A stretch of DNA of 64,000 nt from DASXKD01 sp963734725 (GTDB lineage: Bacteria > Actinomycetota > Actinomycetes > Streptosporangiales > Streptosporangiaceae): positions 310,001 to 374,000 of the forward strand of contig CAVTIX010000020.1 of the NCBI GenBank assembly GCA_963734725.1. The letters run 5' to 3'. Positions 43,125 to 51,609 of the stretch are shown in pieces (the first letter of the stretch is position 1; every line of letters begins with the position of its first letter). The notes beneath the pieces were generated by a model. It ran no database searches and was not told where the DNA came from. It worked only from the letters and a program-made list of their open reading frames with translations. A program made the translations under genes and the position numbers.

Positions 43125-44256
43125 GTGGAGCAGGTCGAGGTGGCGGTGGTCGGGCGGCCTGCTGGGGTCGGCCACGGCGCGCGCCCTGGCTGCCCGGGGC
43201 GTGCCGGTGATGCTGTTCGAGCAGTTCGGCCTGGGCCACGACCGCGGCTCGTCGCACGGGGCCACGCGGATCTTCCGGTTCTCCTACCCCGACCCGTACT
43301 ACGTGCGGATGGCGGTGCTCGCGAGCGAAGCGTGGGACCGGCTGGCCGCCGACGCGGGCGAGGAGCTTCTGGTCAGGACCGGCGGCCTGGACGCCGGCCC
43401 AGGGGCACAGGACTGCGCGGCGGCGCTGGCCGAGTGCGGGGTGGAGCACGCCTGGCTCACCGACGGCCAGGTACGGGACGCCTACCCGGGGATCGCGGTG
43501 CGCCCCGGCGAGCGGATGCTGTTCCAGCCGGACACCGGGGTCTGCCTGGCCGGGCGCACGGTCGCGGCGCTGCAGCGGCTGGCCTGCCGCGACGGCGCGT
43601 CGGTTCGCGCCGGCACCCCGGTGCTCGGCATCGAGCCACGGAGCGACGAGGTGCTGCTGAGCACCGCCGCGGGCGAGGTCGCCGCGCGGGCGGCGGTGAT
43701 CACCGCCGGGCCCTGGGCACAGGGCGTGCTGGCCGGGGCACTCCCCCAACCGCCCCGGCTGACGGCCACGGTGCAGCAGGTGCGGCACTTCGCGCCGCGG
43801 GATCCGGCCACCCCCTGGCCGACGCTGATCGAGTGGCCGCCCGGGGGCCTGGTCTGGTACGCGGTACCCGCGGCCGGCGGCGCCCCGGGGGTGAAGGTGG
43901 CCGCCCACATCCCCGGCCAGGCGGTGGACCCCCGGGACGGCCCGTTCACCGAGCTCGATGCCGCGCTGGAAGCGGCGGCGGCGGAGTACGTCCGTGACCG
44001 CCTGCCGGGCCTGGACCCGGCCGGGCTCGGCGCGGAGACCTGCCTGTACACGATGACCGCGGACGAGGATTTCCTGCTCGACCGGGTAGGGCCCCTGGTG
44101 ATCGGCGGCGGCTGCAGCGGCCACGCGTTCAAGTTCGGCCCGCTGCTCGGCGAGTTCCTGGCGAACCTGGCGCTCGGCCAGGACATCCCGGTCCCCCGCG
44201 AGCGGTTCGCGTTGCAGCGGCCGTCCCTGGACGCGAAAACCAGCGGCGTCCGGTAG
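43125..44256 (+). pseudogene. Sarcosine/N-methyltryptophan oxidase-like FAD enzyme, frameshift at the N-terminus
   Basis: Most of the gene is an intact DAO-type flavoprotein of the SolA/monomeric sarcosine oxidase group: GLLGSATARALAARGVPVML, FGLGHDRGSSHGATRIFRFS, VWYAVPAAGG-like text, and the C-terminal IGGGCSGHAFKFGPLLGE. The true start (GTG 43125, EQVEVAVVG) is in another frame: the glycine-rich FAD loop at 43151-43158 has lost two bases or gained one. The length 1132 is 3n+1. As read, the FAD-binding loop is destroyed. The substrate would be a secondary amine or amino acid. Confidence 0.8.
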
Positions 44257-44368
44257 TGCTTGCGCAGGAACAGCGCCGTGCTCTTTCCGGATCCCCGGCT
44301 ACCGGACGAATGAGAACGGTTGCGTAACGTGCTGGGCCGCCCGCCCGGTAACGCCATAATGTCTGACC

Positions 44369-45037
44369 ATGAGCGAAACGTTGCCGTTGTTCCCACTCGG
44401 CACCGTGCTCTTCCCCGGGCTGCTGCTGCCGCTGCACATCTTCGAGGACCGCTACCGGCAGCTGGTCCGTGACCTGGCGGACGGGCCCGAGCCGCGCCGG
44501 TTCGGCGTGATCGCGATCCGCCACGGCCGCGAAGCGGGGGTAGACGGCATCCAGGCGCTGCACGAGATCGGCTGCACCGCCATCCTGCGCCAGGTCAAGC
44601 CGCTGGAGGACGGCCGCTACGACGTGGTCACGGTCGGCGCCCAGCGGTTCCGGCTGGCGAGCCTGGACGACTCCGGGCCGTACCTGCGGGGCCAGGTGGA
44701 CCTGCTGGCCGAGGAGACCGGCGATGAGGCCGCTGCGGCCCAGGCGGTACGGGTGGTGCGGGACGGGTTCCGTGGCTACCTGAACGCCCTCGCCGAGCGC
44801 GGCGTCACCCAGATCAGCGCCCCCGAGCTGCCCGAGGACCCGGTGACGCTGTCGTACCTGGTCGCCGCGTCGATGATCATCGACCTGAGCGACCGGCAGG
44901 CGCTGCTGGCCGAGCCCGACGCCTTGCGCCGGCTCACCGCCGAGCGCACGCTGCTGTCCCGCGAGCTGACCATGCTGCGCGCGCTGACCGCCACACCAGC
45001 CCCAGACCTGCGGAACTCTCCCTACAGTTCCAACTGA
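44369..45037 (+). CDS. LON peptidase N-terminal (substrate-binding) domain protein
   Basis: This 222-residue stand-alone Lon-N/PUA-like domain starts LPLFPLGTVLFPGLLLPLHI, has FEDRYRQLVRDL and GVIAIRHG, and ends in helices resembling the Lon substrate-binding domain. There is no ATPase or protease part; such stand-alone proteins are common in actinobacteria and their role is unclear. The ATG fits the family's start. Confidence 0.9.
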   Translation: MSETLPLFPLGTVLFPGLLLPLHIFEDRYRQLVRDLADGPEPRRFGVIAIRHGREAGVDGIQALHEIGCTAILRQVKPLEDGRYDVVTVGAQRFRLASLDDSGPYLRGQVDLLAEETGDEAAAAQAVRVVRDGFRGYLNALAERGVTQISAPELPEDPVTLSYLVAASMIIDLSDRQALLAEPDALRRLTAERTLLSRELTMLRALTATPAPDLRNSPYSSN

Positions 45038-45122
45038 GTGTCTCCAACTGACACACGCGATACCTAGCGTGACCCTCGCGCGCTGCGCGACGATGGTGGC
45101 CAGTGAGCGCAGAGGGAGTCCG

Positions 45123-45455
45123 ATGATCTTCATCACCGCCAAGTTCCAGGTCCGGCCCGAGCACGCCGACGCCTGGCCCGAGATCTCCGCCGAGTTCACC
45201 GAGGCGACCCGCGCCGAGCCGGGCTGCATGTGGTTCGACTGGTCCAGAAGCCTCGCGGATCCGGCTGAGTACGTGCTGGTCGAGGCCTTCCGCGATGGCG
45301 AAGCCGCGGCCGCGCACGTCCAGTCCGCGCACTTCAAGGAGGCCCAGCGGACGCTGCCGCCCTACCTCGCGCGGACCCCGAGGATCGTCAACTTCACCAT
45401 CCCGCAGGACGACTGGTCGCTCCTCGGCGAACTGGCGGTGCCTGAAGACCGCTGA
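45123..45455 (+). CDS. Antibiotic biosynthesis monooxygenase (ABM) domain protein
   Basis: This 110-residue dimeric ferredoxin-like fold protein has ITAKFQVRPEHADAWPEI, CMWFDWSRSLADPAEYVLVE and HVQSAHFKEAQRTLPPYL, the last holding the family's usual histidines. ABM proteins act as small monooxygenases or in quinone metabolism. AGAGGGAG precedes the ATG. No biosynthetic cluster is nearby. Confidence 0.88.
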   Translation: MIFITAKFQVRPEHADAWPEISAEFTEATRAEPGCMWFDWSRSLADPAEYVLVEAFRDGEAAAAHVQSAHFKEAQRTLPPYLARTPRIVNFTIPQDDWSLLGELAVPEDR

Positions 45456-45483
45456 GCTTATGGCCGCGGTGCGGCGGCCGTGA

Positions 45484-45669
45484 TTACCTGGTCCCTGGCG
45501 GAACGCGAAAGGGGCTGATCGAACCCGGCCCGGTGAAGACGCCGTGGAACGACGTGGCGGCTGCCTCGCTCACGCCGGTTCCGGCGGCAGCGCATCCACT
45601 GCGCGGCGAAACGCACCGGCGCTTCGTCGCGACGTCGTCCGCCGAGGTGTAGACCAGCACGTATTTCAC
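45484..45669 (-). pseudogene. Possible YCII-family fragment
   Basis: The frame begins like a YCII/DGPF protein (KYVLVYTSADDVATK), then loses all resemblance; adding one base after the AAG codon restores only APVRFAA. The remaining 40 residues look random. It is probably the start of a deleted YCII gene. It is divergent from the ABM gene's 3' end and just after the peptidase gene's stop. Confidence 0.4.
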
Positions 45670-45675
45670 CGTGGA

Positions 45676-46413
45676 TCAGTCCGCCCCGGGCAGGACCCGC
45701 GGCTCGATCCGCTCTTCGCGGGCCGCCTCGCCGTCCCGGGTGACCCGGTAGGCGCCCTTGCCCTTGATCTCGCTCAACGCCTCGGTCATCTGGGCGCCGC
45801 GGTACAGCAGGCCGGTGCCGTCGTCGGTGGCGTAACCGTCCGGCAGCGTGCCGTCGGCGATCAGGCGCTGATACAGGGGCCGGCGCTGCGCCTCGGAGTC
45901 GTAATGCACCCCGTTGGAGAACGGGAGGAACGCCAGGCCGTTAGTCACCGGCCGCAATTTCGGGCCGAACGAGTCCGTGGTCCCGCCGACATGCCAGCAG
46001 ATCGACCCCGCGGAAACCCCGCCGAGCACCACGCCCGCCTCCCACGCCTGGCGGAAGCTGTGATCAAGGCCGTGCAGCCGCCACAGCGCAAGCAGGTTCG
46101 CCACGCTGCCGCCGCCGACCCAGACCGCGTCCTGCTCCAGCAGCAGGCCGGTCATGTCCTCGGTGCTGGGCATCGAGAACAGGCTCAGGTGCGCCACGGT
46201 GATGCCCTGCGCCTGGCCCGCGGCGCTGAGCCAGCCCTGGAACCAGCGCTGGTCGCCGCCGGCGGTGCCGACGAAACACAGCCGTGGCGCGCGCCCGGTG
46301 ACACCGGACAGTTCGATGGCGTGCAGCACCAGAGCGCTGAACTCGACGTCGGTCCAGGTGCCCCGGCGCAGGCCGCCTGAGGTGGCAAGGATGGTGGGCG
46401 ACTCGGCGGGCAT
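45676..46413 (-). CDS. Peptidase S51 (peptidase E-like) family protein
   Basis: This 245-residue protein has the S51 core: ILATSGGLRRG near the start, AVWVGGGSVANLLALWRLHGLD (97-117) and the nucleophile motif GVSAGSICW with Ser134. The family cleaves Asp-X dipeptides or cyanophycin-type products. The ATG at 46413 has a weak ribosome site. It may be co-transcribed with the FadR-like gene upstream (37-base gap). Confidence 0.85.
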   Translation of the reverse strand: MPAESPTILATSGGLRRGTWTDVEFSALVLHAIELSGVTGRAPRLCFVGTAGGDQRWFQGWLSAAGQAQGITVAHLSLFSMPSTEDMTGLLLEQDAVWVGGGSVANLLALWRLHGLDHSFRQAWEAGVVLGGVSAGSICWHVGGTTDSFGPKLRPVTNGLAFLPFSNGVHYDSEAQRRPLYQRLIADGTLPDGYATDDGTGLLYRGAQMTEALSEIKGKGAYRVTRDGEAAREERIEPRVLPGAD

Positions 46414-46450
46414 GGCAGGAGAGCCTACGCCGTCCGGGGTCCTCCTGCGG

Positions 46451-47224
46451 TCAGCCGGGGCGCCGGTCCCAGGTGATCGTCTGGTCCAGGATCTCCGGGA
46501 ACTTGCGCTGCGCGTAGCGCGAGTAGGCCTCGATGTGCTCGCGCATGCGCTCCCCCGCCGCGGCCGCATCGTGCCGCGCGATCGCCGCGTGGATCTCCTC
46601 GTGCGCCCGGCGGTCACCGGGGTTGTCGATCCCGATCACCGTGCCGTCCAGGGTGCCGAGCAGCGCCTCTACGAGGTAGCCGAACATGACGTTGCCGGAT
46701 GACCAGGCGATCACGCCGTGGAAGCGCCGGTCCGCGTCGCGGAACCGGTCCCTGTCGCCGGGGTTGCCGCGCATCTGCGCGACGCTGCCGGCCAGGTCGG
46801 CAAGCGACTCGTCGCTGATCCGCTCGGCCGCGAGCCGGCTGATCACCGGCTCAAGCGCCAGGCGCGCCTCGACGACCGCCCGGTAGGGCGCCTGGTTGAG
46901 GTGCATTAGCAGTTGCAGCGTGCTGGCCAGGTGCGCGGCCGCCGGGTTCAGCAGGATGGGCCCGCCGCCCGGTCCCGGCTTGAGCGCGATAACGCCCTGG
47001 AACTCCAGCAGCCGCAGCGCCTCGCGCAGGGTGCCGCGGCCGGTTTCGTAGGTTTCGAGCATGGCCCGCTCGGGCGGCAGCAGGTCACCGGGGCGCAGCC
47101 CGGCCCGCCCGATGTCGCGCACGATCCGCTGCGCGACCAGCATCGCGGCCTTCGGTGGCCGGCTGCCGGTCAGACCGGAACCACGGCTGTCCGGCGCGGA
47201 ATCGGGCCACTGCGGAGCCGGCAC
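46451..47224 (-). CDS. GntR/FadR-family transcriptional regulator
   Basis: This 257-residue protein has an N-terminal winged helix (LVAQRIVRDIGRAGLRPGDL, LETYETGRGTLREALRLLE, then the wing GVIALKPGPGGGP). A C-terminal FCD-type all-helical domain follows with metal or ligand histidines (DADRRFHGVIA, RAHEEIHAAIARHD, REHIEAYSRY). GGGAGG lies 5 bases before GTG 47224. The effector is probably a carboxylic acid; the target may be the neighbouring genes. Confidence 0.88.
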   Translation of the reverse strand: MPAPQWPDSAPDSRGSGLTGSRPPKAAMLVAQRIVRDIGRAGLRPGDLLPPERAMLETYETGRGTLREALRLLEFQGVIALKPGPGGGPILLNPAAAHLASTLQLLMHLNQAPYRAVVEARLALEPVISRLAAERISDESLADLAGSVAQMRGNPGDRDRFRDADRRFHGVIAWSSGNVMFGYLVEALLGTLDGTVIGIDNPGDRRAHEEIHAAIARHDAAAAGERMREHIEAYSRYAQRKFPEILDQTITWDRRPG

Positions 47225-47307
47225 CGCACCTCCCTGGAATGGGGATCAGGGCCGGTGAAGTAGCGCCGCTCACCGCGACTTCAACGTTATGAAAGATAGT
47301 CATTGAT

Positions 47308-47552
47308 TTAGCCGCCGAAAGCAATGCGCACCGCATCAGGTCGCCCGTGGCGGGGCCGGCACGAGTCACGCGCACCCGCACCGCCGACCGCTGTGTCGTC
47401 GATGGTGACCAGGGCGCTGAACAGCTTGCTGCCGTGGGTTTCCCGGTGCTCCGCCTTGATTACCATCCGGGTAGTGGCGGCGGGCAGCGCGGGCGGAGGG
47501 CCACCGTCGTGGGCAGAAGGGTGATTCGGGCCTGGTGCTTGTATCGCTTCAT
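47308..47552 (-). pseudogene. Frameshifted conserved hypothetical (MKRY-type small protein)
   Basis: A frame starting at ATG 47552 (KRYKHQARITLLPTT) stops after 30 codons. The next frame continues with RMVIKAEHRETHGSKLFSAL and a degraded tail to a stop at 47308. The two halves together match a small actinobacterial family as I remember it, with a one- or two-base lesion near 47462-47470 and possibly a second one later. Function is unknown. Confidence 0.45.
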
Positions 47553-47766
47553 GTCGTCACCTGTGCTGTCCTGCCGTCACGAGAGGCCGCGACCGGTCCT
47601 GTGGCTTCCGGTTCTGCCTGGCCGGGATGGGAGATGCTGGCCCGCGGCGGCCAGGCCACCCCGCCTTCCCCCTGGACCCCGCGCCGTGCAGACCGCAGAA
47701 TCGGTGCGAGTGACGGCGGGCGTAACCGGCCCGCGGACCCGGTGCGCGAGCAGGGAAGGCGGTGGC

Positions 47767-49014
47767 ATGAGTGGGCTGAAGGCCGAGGTCGACCCGGCGG
47801 AGGTGGGCCTGGACGCACGGCGGCTCCAGCGGATCGACCGGCATTTCGCCCGGTACGTGGACGACGGCCGCCTGCCCGGCTGGCTGGTCGCGGTGAGCAG
47901 GCGGGGCCGCCTGGCGCACGTGTCCTGCTCCGGGTCGCGCGACCTTGAGGCCGGGCTGCCGGTGGCGCCGGACACGCTGTGGCGCATCTACTCGATGACC
48001 AAACCGGTCACCTCGGTCGCCGCGATGATGCTCTACGAGGAAGGCGCGTTCGAGCTGAGCGACCCGGTGAGCAGATTCATCCCGGCCTTCGCCGACGTCC
48101 GGGTCTACGCCGGCGGGTCGGATCAGCGGCAGGTCACAGTCCCGGTAGCCGAGCCAGTGCGGATCTGGCACCTGCTCACCCATACTTCCGGCCTCACCTA
48201 CGGGTTCCTCCGCGTCCACCCGGTGGATGCCCGGTACCGGGCCGCCGGGTTCGAATGGTCAACGCCGGCGGGGATGGACCTGGCGGCGGCGTGCGAGGCG
48301 TGGGCGGCCTTCGCGCTGCTGTTCCAGCCGGGCACGGAATGGAACTACTCGGTGGCGACCGACGTGCTCGGCCGGGTGATCGAAGTGGCCTCCGGACAGC
48401 GGCTTGACGAGTTCTTCGCCGCGCGGATCCTGGGCCCGCTCGGCATGACCGACACGGCTTTCTACGCCGGCGACGAAGGAATCGGGCGGCTGGCCGCGCT
48501 GTACACGCCGGCCGCGGATGGCAAGACCGCCAGGCTCGACTCCCTGGGCCGGGTGGCCCGCAAGCCCGCCCGGCTGAACAGCGGCGGTGGCGGCCTCCTC
48601 TCGACGGCCGGCGACTACCACCGGTTCCTGCACATGCTGCTGGACACCCCCGGCAGCCCGGCGGGGGAACTGGACGGGGCACGGCTGCTTAGCCCCCGCA
48701 CCGTCGGCTACATGGCCCGCAATCACCTGCCCGGCGACCTGGACCTGGAGACGTTCGGCCGGCCGTTGTACGCGGAGTCCCCGTTCGCCGGGGTGGGCTT
48801 CGGCCTCGGCTTCAGCGTGGTGATCGACCCGGTGCCGAACCGGGTGGTGTGCTCCGAGGGCGAACTGTCCTGGGGCGGCGCGGCGAGCACCGCGTTCTGG
48901 GTCGATCAGCGCGAGGAGCTGGCCGCGGCTTTCTACACCCAGCTGCTGCCCTCCAACACCTACCGGATCCGGCCGCAGCTCCGCCAGCTCGTCTACCAGG
49001 CGCTGACCGGCTGA
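47767..49014 (+). CDS. Beta-lactamase-fold serine hydrolase
   Basis: This 415-residue class C/penicillin-binding-type serine hydrolase has the SxxK motif SMTK (76-79) after DTLWRIY, a second-motif region WNYSVATDVLG with Tyr194, and a KTG-like GGAAST near the C-terminus. HLLTHTSGLTYGF is a strong family marker. It may be an esterase or D-amino-acid amidase-type enzyme rather than a true beta-lactamase. It has no signal peptide, so it is probably cytoplasmic. The ATG at 47767 follows GGAAGGCGGTGGC. Confidence 0.9.
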   Translation: MSGLKAEVDPAEVGLDARRLQRIDRHFARYVDDGRLPGWLVAVSRRGRLAHVSCSGSRDLEAGLPVAPDTLWRIYSMTKPVTSVAAMMLYEEGAFELSDPVSRFIPAFADVRVYAGGSDQRQVTVPVAEPVRIWHLLTHTSGLTYGFLRVHPVDARYRAAGFEWSTPAGMDLAAACEAWAAFALLFQPGTEWNYSVATDVLGRVIEVASGQRLDEFFAARILGPLGMTDTAFYAGDEGIGRLAALYTPAADGKTARLDSLGRVARKPARLNSGGGGLLSTAGDYHRFLHMLLDTPGSPAGELDGARLLSPRTVGYMARNHLPGDLDLETFGRPLYAESPFAGVGFGLGFSVVIDPVPNRVVCSEGELSWGGAASTAFWVDQREELAAAFYTQLLPSNTYRIRPQLRQLVYQALTG

Positions 49015-49094
49015 CCAGGGGCCTTGTCCCCCGGGCCGGGGGCGGACTGATCACGGCGACGGCCGGGGATATGGCCGTCAGGCAGGAGGGCGAG

Positions 49095-50324
49095 ATGGAG
49101 CGGATCGAGGCGGAAATGCTGATCCCCGGCGAGGGCGAGCCGGTCAGCGACGGAGTAGTGATCATCGACGGCTCGGCGATCAGCTACGCCGGGCCGGCCA
49201 GCCAAGCTCCGGCGACGCCGCGGGCTGTGGCGCACCGGACCGAGACGGTGATGCCCGGCATGTGGGACTGCCACGGCCATTTCCTCGGCATGCGCACGCT
49301 CGACCTTGGCCGGCTTCCGCTCGACCCGGCGCCGTTGCGGGCGGCGCGCTGCGTGCGCGACCTGGCGGCCGCGCTGCGGGCGGGGATCACTTCGGTCCGT
49401 GAGGTCGGCGGTATGGGCGTGTACCTCGCGAGGGCGGTCGCCGAGGGCGTGCTCGACGGTCCGGCCATCTATGCCGCAGGGGCGATCCTGAGCACCACGG
49501 GCGGCCACGCCGACCTCCACTCCTATCCGTTGCCGTGGGTCGCTGACTTCGGAGCGCACTACGGCGAGCTGCGCCTGGCCGACGGACCGGCCGAGTGCAT
49601 GCGCGCGGTCCGGGAGCAGTTGCGGAAGAACGCCCGGGTGATCAAGGTGTGCGCCTCGGGCGGGGTGCTCTCCGAGATCGATGATCCGATCCACCAGCAG
49701 TTCACCGTCGCCGAACTGCGGGCGATCGTGGAGGTGGCCGGGCTCGCCGAGCGCGCCGTGGCGGCGCACTGCCACGGCAAGCCCGGCATCATGGCCGCGG
49801 TCGAAGCCGGCGTCCGCACCATCGAGCACGGCACCTACCTCGACGATGAGGCCTGCGACGCGATGCGCGAGACCGGTGCCATCCTCGTCCCGACCCGGGC
49901 CATCCTCGAGGACATCCTGGCCAACCTGGCGGCGGTGCCCGACTACGCGGCGGCCAAGCTCACTGCGGTGGCGGGCCGGCACGCCGAAGCGGTGTCCCGC
50001 GCGATCGATCGCGGAGTCACCATCGCCATGGGCACCGACATCTCGGTGACCGGCCCGGGCCGTCCGAACTCCTGGGGAACCAACGGCGCCGAGCTTGCCC
50101 ACCTGGTACGGCTCGGGATGACGCCGCTGCAGGCGATCGAGGCGGCGACCGCCACCGCCCCGCTGACACTTGGCCCGCAGGCGCCCAAGTCCGGCAGGCT
50201 GGAACCCGGCTACGACGCCGATGTCATCACGGTCACCGCGAATCCGCTCGCCGACATCACGGTGCTCGGCCACCCGGAGCACATCACCGCGGTCTGGACA
50301 AAGGGCCGCCGCGTCGCCCTGTAA
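49095..50324 (+). CDS. Imidazolonepropionase-like metal-dependent amidohydrolase
   Basis: This 409-residue protein has metal-site motifs MPGMWDCHGHF, IKVCASGG, AAHCHG, TIEHGTYL and AMGTDIS. The C-terminal GTNGAELAHLVRLGMTPLQA and LEPGYDADVITV are typical of the prolidase/imidazolonepropionase-like group. AGGAGG lies 5 bases before ATG 49095; an upstream ATG at 49071 is less well placed. It follows the serine hydrolase by 80 bases and may be co-transcribed with it. Confidence 0.9.
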   Translation: MERIEAEMLIPGEGEPVSDGVVIIDGSAISYAGPASQAPATPRAVAHRTETVMPGMWDCHGHFLGMRTLDLGRLPLDPAPLRAARCVRDLAAALRAGITSVREVGGMGVYLARAVAEGVLDGPAIYAAGAILSTTGGHADLHSYPLPWVADFGAHYGELRLADGPAECMRAVREQLRKNARVIKVCASGGVLSEIDDPIHQQFTVAELRAIVEVAGLAERAVAAHCHGKPGIMAAVEAGVRTIEHGTYLDDEACDAMRETGAILVPTRAILEDILANLAAVPDYAAAKLTAVAGRHAEAVSRAIDRGVTIAMGTDISVTGPGRPNSWGTNGAELAHLVRLGMTPLQAIEAATATAPLTLGPQAPKSGRLEPGYDADVITVTANPLADITVLGHPEHITAVWTKGRRVAL

Positions 50325-50573
50325 GCCACGCGAGGCTGACCAGATCGTGACATGCTGCTGATGATTCACAGAAAGTAATCTCGAATGGCCGCAACGCCGC
50401 GTGGGCAGCACGAAGCGGAAATATGCCGCACGGTAATTCCTTTGCGCTCGCCAGGGCCCCGCGGGTGCGAACGGGGCGCCCATGACAGCTAGCGGACTCA
50501 TGGGGGACTCACCGCCAGATGGTCGCGGCATCCCCGGCGGAGCAGATGGTGTCAGGGTTGGGTGGCCGGGGCC
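50325..50573. other. Non-coding gap before the LacI remnant
   Basis: Nothing codes convincingly here on either strand. The stretch includes a locally less GC-rich patch near 50340-50450 (ATGATTCACAGAAAGTAATC) that may hold the promoter of the following unit. Confidence 0.4.
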
Positions 50574-50590
50574 GTTTGAACGTTCCAAAC
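50574..50590 (+). promoter_or_regulatory. LacI-type operator
   Basis: GTTTGAACGTTCCAAAC is a near-perfect palindrome around AACGTT, close to the usual LacI/GalR-family operator core TGGAACGTTCCA. It lies 38 bases before the LacI-like frame and upstream of lutABC. Confidence 0.6.
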
Positions 50591-50628
50591 GAGCGCCGCA
50601 GACTTGCACCACATCCGGGGAGGGCACC

Positions 50629-50868
50629 GTGGCAGACGCGCCCGCGGGCATCATGGAGGTCGCCGCCCATACGGGGGTCTCGGTGGGCACGGTCTCCAAC
50701 GTGCTGAACCGGCCAGATATCGTCGCCGAGCCGACCCGGCGCCGGGTCCGCGCCGCCATCAAGCAGCTGGCGCTCGGGGATGTAGCGCATCAGCACCGGC
50801 AGGTCGTGTTCGAGCCCGAGCTGGTGGTACGCCGGTCCAGTCAGGCCGAGCCGCGCCCTGCCGGTTGA
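50629..50868 (+). pseudogene. LacI-family regulator, only the DNA-binding domain left
   Basis: About 47 residues of a LacI helix-turn-helix and hinge are present (IMEVAAHTGVSVGTVSNVLN, RRRVRAAIKQLA), starting at GTG 50629. From about 50771 the sequence is unrelated to LacI: on the other strand that stretch reads as part of another protein (LGLEHDLPVLMRYIPE), which I cannot name. The sugar-binding domain of about 280 residues is gone. The short protein could still bind DNA weakly. Confidence 0.7.
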
Positions 50869-50871
50869 GCC

Positions 50872-51609
50872 GTGCGGATCGCGCTGTTCGTGACCTGCCT
50901 GGCCGACGGGCTGTTCCCCGGGGTGGGCCGGGCGACCGTGCGGCTGCTGGAGCGGCTCGGCCACGAGGTGGTGTTCCCGCAGGGGCAAACCTGCTGCGGG
51001 CAGATGCACACGAACACCGGCTACCTGCGCGAGGCGCTGCCGCTGGTCCGCCGGTACGTGGACGTCTTCGAGGATTGCGAGGTGGTGGTCGTCCCGTCCG
51101 GCTCGTGCGCCGGGTCGGTGCGGCACCAGCATGCGATGGTGGCGCGCCGGTTCGGTGACGAGGCGCTGGCCCGGCGGGCCGAGGCCGTCGCCGCGCGCAC
51201 ATTCGAATTTTCGGAGCTGCTGGTTGACGTGCTCGGGGTGGAGGATGTCGGCGCCTACTACCCGCACCGGGTCACCTACCACCCAACCTGCCATTCGCTG
51301 CGCCTGCTGCGGGTCGGCGACCGCCCGCTGCGGCTGCTGCGCAACGTCGCGGGCATCGACCTGGTGGAGCTGCCGGACGCCGAGGTGTGCTGCGGGTTCG
51401 GCGGCACGTTCGCGGTCAAGAACGGCGACGTGTCCACGGCCATGCTGGCCGACAAGATGCGCTCCGTGCTCGCTACCGGCGCGGAGGTATGCACCGCGGG
51501 CGACAGCTCCTGCCTCATGCACATTGGCGGCGGGCTGTCCCGGCTGAACGCCGGCACCGCCACGGTGCACCTGGCCGAGATCCTCGCCAGCACCCGGGAC
51601 GCCCGGTGA
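50872..51609 (+). CDS. lutA: Lactate utilization protein A (Fe-S oxidoreductase)
   Basis: This 245-residue CCG-domain protein has paired cysteine motifs: TCLADGLFPGVG with QTCCGQMHTNTGY, and YHPTCHSLR with EVCCGFGGTF. They match the LutA/GlpC type that carries electrons from L-lactate oxidation. It is the first of lutABC; the GTG start is 4 bases after the LacI remnant's stop and its TGA overlaps lutB (GTGA). LutABC together oxidise L-lactate to pyruvate through Fe-S centres. Confidence 0.92.
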   Translation: MRIALFVTCLADGLFPGVGRATVRLLERLGHEVVFPQGQTCCGQMHTNTGYLREALPLVRRYVDVFEDCEVVVVPSGSCAGSVRHQHAMVARRFGDEALARRAEAVAARTFEFSELLVDVLGVEDVGAYYPHRVTYHPTCHSLRLLRVGDRPLRLLRNVAGIDLVELPDAEVCCGFGGTFAVKNGDVSTAMLADKMRSVLATGAEVCTAGDSSCLMHIGGGLSRLNAGTATVHLAEILASTRDAR

